NCBI GenBank assembly: GCA_030668025.1
Contig: DAOUUT010000234.1
Coordinates: forward strand, 1-6,068
Length of the DNA stretch: 6,068 bases
Direction of reading: 5' to 3'
Origin: Promethearchaeota archaeon
GTDB taxonomy: Archaea; Asgardarchaeota; Lokiarchaeia; Sigynarchaeales; SOKP01
Numbering within the stretch: position 1 is the first letter of the stretch; every line of letters starts with the position of its first letter. Shown piece by piece: positions 4,880 through 6,068 of this stretch. Made by a program: the position numbers and the translations under genes. The notes under the pieces are model-generated. The model made no database searches, was not told the origin of the DNA, and worked only from the letters and a program-made list of their open reading frames with translations.

Positions 4880-5779
4880 ATGAGATTTGGAATTTCACCT
4901 TTATCACTCGATCTTATTATAGATAAACTAAAAGAAAATGGTTTAGCGGTATTAACAAAATTTAGGCTCTCGGATCTTATCGAGGGAGTTGCTAAAGCGG
5001 GATTTAAACACTGCGAGATTACACTAGATATCTTCCAACTATTTCCTATTCAGGTAACAGAGAAAGAAATTGAGAAAATTAAAAATATAAAACAAGAATA
5101 CGACATTACTTATTCAGCACATTTTCCATTCATAAGCCTTGAACTTGCAAGTCCTAACAAATTTATTCGTGAAGGGAGTATAAACTCGATAGTTGATGCG
5201 TATAATACCTTTATCGAATTAGAAGATGATATAGACGTCTATGTGTTACATGCAACAGGCGAATTTATTGCTGATGCAATGGATTTTATAATGGAGCCTA
5301 GTATCTATCCTGTTGCAACAAAATTATTCGCAGATTTATCAATTCAGAGCATAAAAGAAATTATTAAAAGGACAGGAATAGATAGAAATAAAATTGCGAT
5401 CGAAAATATCGTGTTTCCATTTGAAGCTACAGTTAAAATCATTGAGGAATTAGGTACGAAATTATGTATTGATACGGCACATACTCTAGGTGGTTTCTCG
5501 GGAGAATGCGATTTGGTTGATATTGCGGAAAAATATTTAGATATCGCAGCTGAAATTCATTTACAAGACTACTCTGAAGAAGGACTTATTGACCATGGTG
5601 CTTTAGGTACGGGGAAGAACTTTCCACCGGAGTTTTTAAGTTTACTTCACCAGAAAAATTTTTCAGGACCAATAGTTTTTGAGCTACCAAGAAGCGAAGC
5701 ATTAAAGTCTATTGAGTATATTAAAAAATTCGCTCCCCAAATAGAACTACCAAATATTAAAGATCAACCCTTCTTGTAA
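4880..5779 (+). CDS. xylose-isomerase-like TIM-barrel protein (AP endonuclease 2 / sugar phosphate isomerase family)
   Basis: A 299-residue cytosolic TIM barrel of the AP_endonuc_2 superfamily, which holds sugar isomerases and epimerases, endonuclease IV and related metal enzymes. Likely metal ligands stand at the ends of barrel strands: His81 (SAHFPF), His124 (VLHATGEF), Glu175 (IAIENIV), Asp198 and His201 (CIDTAHTLGG), His227 (IHLQDY), His239 (DHGALGTG) and Glu268 (IVFELPR). This covers most of the endonuclease IV set, but the Asp of its D-R-H motif is replaced (Ile237), so a DNA-repair role is not assured. The start MRFGISPLS is typical for the family's first strand. Standing among URO-D-like methyltransferases it may act on a sugar-like or methoxylated substrate. 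Another option is a cobamide-processing enzyme such as CbiR, which belongs to the same fold family, but its characteristic sequence is not evident here. It is divergent from the 3623-4747 gene and may share its control region. Confidence 0.87.
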   Translation: MRFGISPLSLDLIIDKLKENGLAVLTKFRLSDLIEGVAKAGFKHCEITLDIFQLFPIQVTEKEIEKIKNIKQEYDITYSAHFPFISLELASPNKFIREGSINSIVDAYNTFIELEDDIDVYVLHATGEFIADAMDFIMEPSIYPVATKLFADLSIQSIKEIIKRTGIDRNKIAIENIVFPFEATVKIIEELGTKLCIDTAHTLGGFSGECDLVDIAEKYLDIAAEIHLQDYSEEGLIDHGALGTGKNFPPEFLSLLHQKNFSGPIVFELPRSEALKSIEYIKKFAPQIELPNIKDQPFL

Positions 5780-5839
5780 AAGAAAAAAAAGAAGTTATTC
5801 CAAAATCTTCAAGTTTCTGTCTTTCTCTCTCAACCAACT

Positions 5840-5854
5840 CTTTTTAATTTTTTA
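5840..5854 (+). terminator. oligo-T terminator after the TIM-barrel gene
   Basis: After a pyrimidine-rich stretch (5815-5840) the plus strand carries TTTTT at 5841-5845 and TTTTTT at 5848-5853, some 60 bases past the stop codon. This is the usual form of an archaeal intrinsic terminator. A separate promoter for the next gene follows, which supports a transcript end here. Confidence 0.45.
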
Positions 5855-5900
5855 ACCTTCTATTCCAGTTTGATTCTACTACATAATTGTAAAATGTAAA

Positions 5901-5913
5901 GATTAATTTATTT
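5901..5913 (+). promoter_or_regulatory. TATA-like box of the right-edge gene
   Basis: GATTAATTTATTT lies with its centre about 25 bases before the ATG at 5932, so the mRNA should be leaderless or nearly so. A T-run directly precedes the ATG and no Shine-Dalgarno site is present. Confidence 0.35.
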
Positions 5914-5931
5914 TGTTTTGATATTTTTTTT

Positions 5932-6068
5932 ATGGAATATAAAGAGGATATTGATGAAGCGAAAGAGCGAATGAGTGCGTGGTGGGATCGAGAATTAATT
6001 GATCGTCCTGTTTTTAGTTATTATTTTCCTAAAAAAAGGGGAAAACTTGGTGCGTATTTAGATATCGT
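5932..6068 (+). CDS. N-terminus of a third URO-D-like protein (partial, runs off the window)
   Basis: The first 45 codons are open to the window edge. The protein begins MEYKEDIDEAKERMSAWWDR and continues ELIDRPVFSYYFPKKRGKLG. The block 'AWW-x-x-E-x-I-DRPV-x' near the N-terminus is typical of a distinct branch of uroporphyrinogen-decarboxylase-like proteins in anaerobic bacteria and archaea, in which 'DRP' corresponds to the 'PDRVP' element of the classic family. The catalytic half is outside the window, so the family call rests on this motif alone. The first ATG at 5932 is chosen because a TATA-like box lies about 25 bases upstream and the next ATG (codon 14) would cut into the conserved block. 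It has the same orientation as the TIM-barrel gene but seems to have its own promoter. Confidence 0.7.
   Translation, partial: MEYKEDIDEAKERMSAWWDRELIDRPVFSYYFPKKRGKLGAYLDI

Overview
The window is AT-rich and gene-dense, with no introns, rRNA, tRNA, mobile element or CRISPR array that I can see. Several traits point to an archaeon, most likely an Asgard archaeon of the Lokiarchaeia type. Genes have TATA-like boxes about 25 bases before the start codon and mostly no Shine-Dalgarno site. Probable terminators are oligo-T tracts. There is a multi-winged-helix regulator of archaeal style, several uroporphyrinogen-decarboxylase-fold (URO-D) methyltransferase paralogs, and a membrane protein whose cytosolic part looks like a longin/roadblock-type domain. 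The lineage is inferred from protein style alone; there is no marker gene to confirm it.

Layout. Positions 1-123 hold a possible gene tail and a T-tract between convergent units. A tight minus-strand operon follows, read from 3370 down to 124: a winged-helix regulator (2615-3370), a seven-helix membrane protein with a C-terminal longin-like domain (1315-2607), and a URO-D-family methyltransferase-like protein (124-1299). Gaps inside the operon are only 7 and 15 bases. Its control region (3371-3622) carries a 2.5-copy 11-bp direct repeat over the likely transcription start and a perfect 14-bp palindrome further upstream. Next is a second minus-strand URO-D-family gene (3623-4747). It is divergent from a plus-strand xylose-isomerase-like TIM-barrel gene (4880-5779). 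At the right edge a third, differently built URO-D-like gene begins at 5932 and runs out of the window.

How they may work together. URO-D-fold proteins outside haem synthesis usually move methyl groups between a methylated substrate, a corrinoid cofactor and a thiol (MtaA, MtbA, CmuA and the O-demethylase methyltransferases). Three such genes plus a metal-dependent TIM-barrel enzyme suggest a locus for using methylated or methoxylated small molecules or for handling corrinoids. The regulator and 7TM protein would supply sensing and control. This is inference: no corrinoid-binding protein, corrinoid activase or transporter lies inside the window, and both complete URO-D proteins deviate from the canonical His-X-Cys...Cys zinc site. 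The most unusual element is the 7TM-longin-like fusion sitting between a transcription factor and a methyltransferase.
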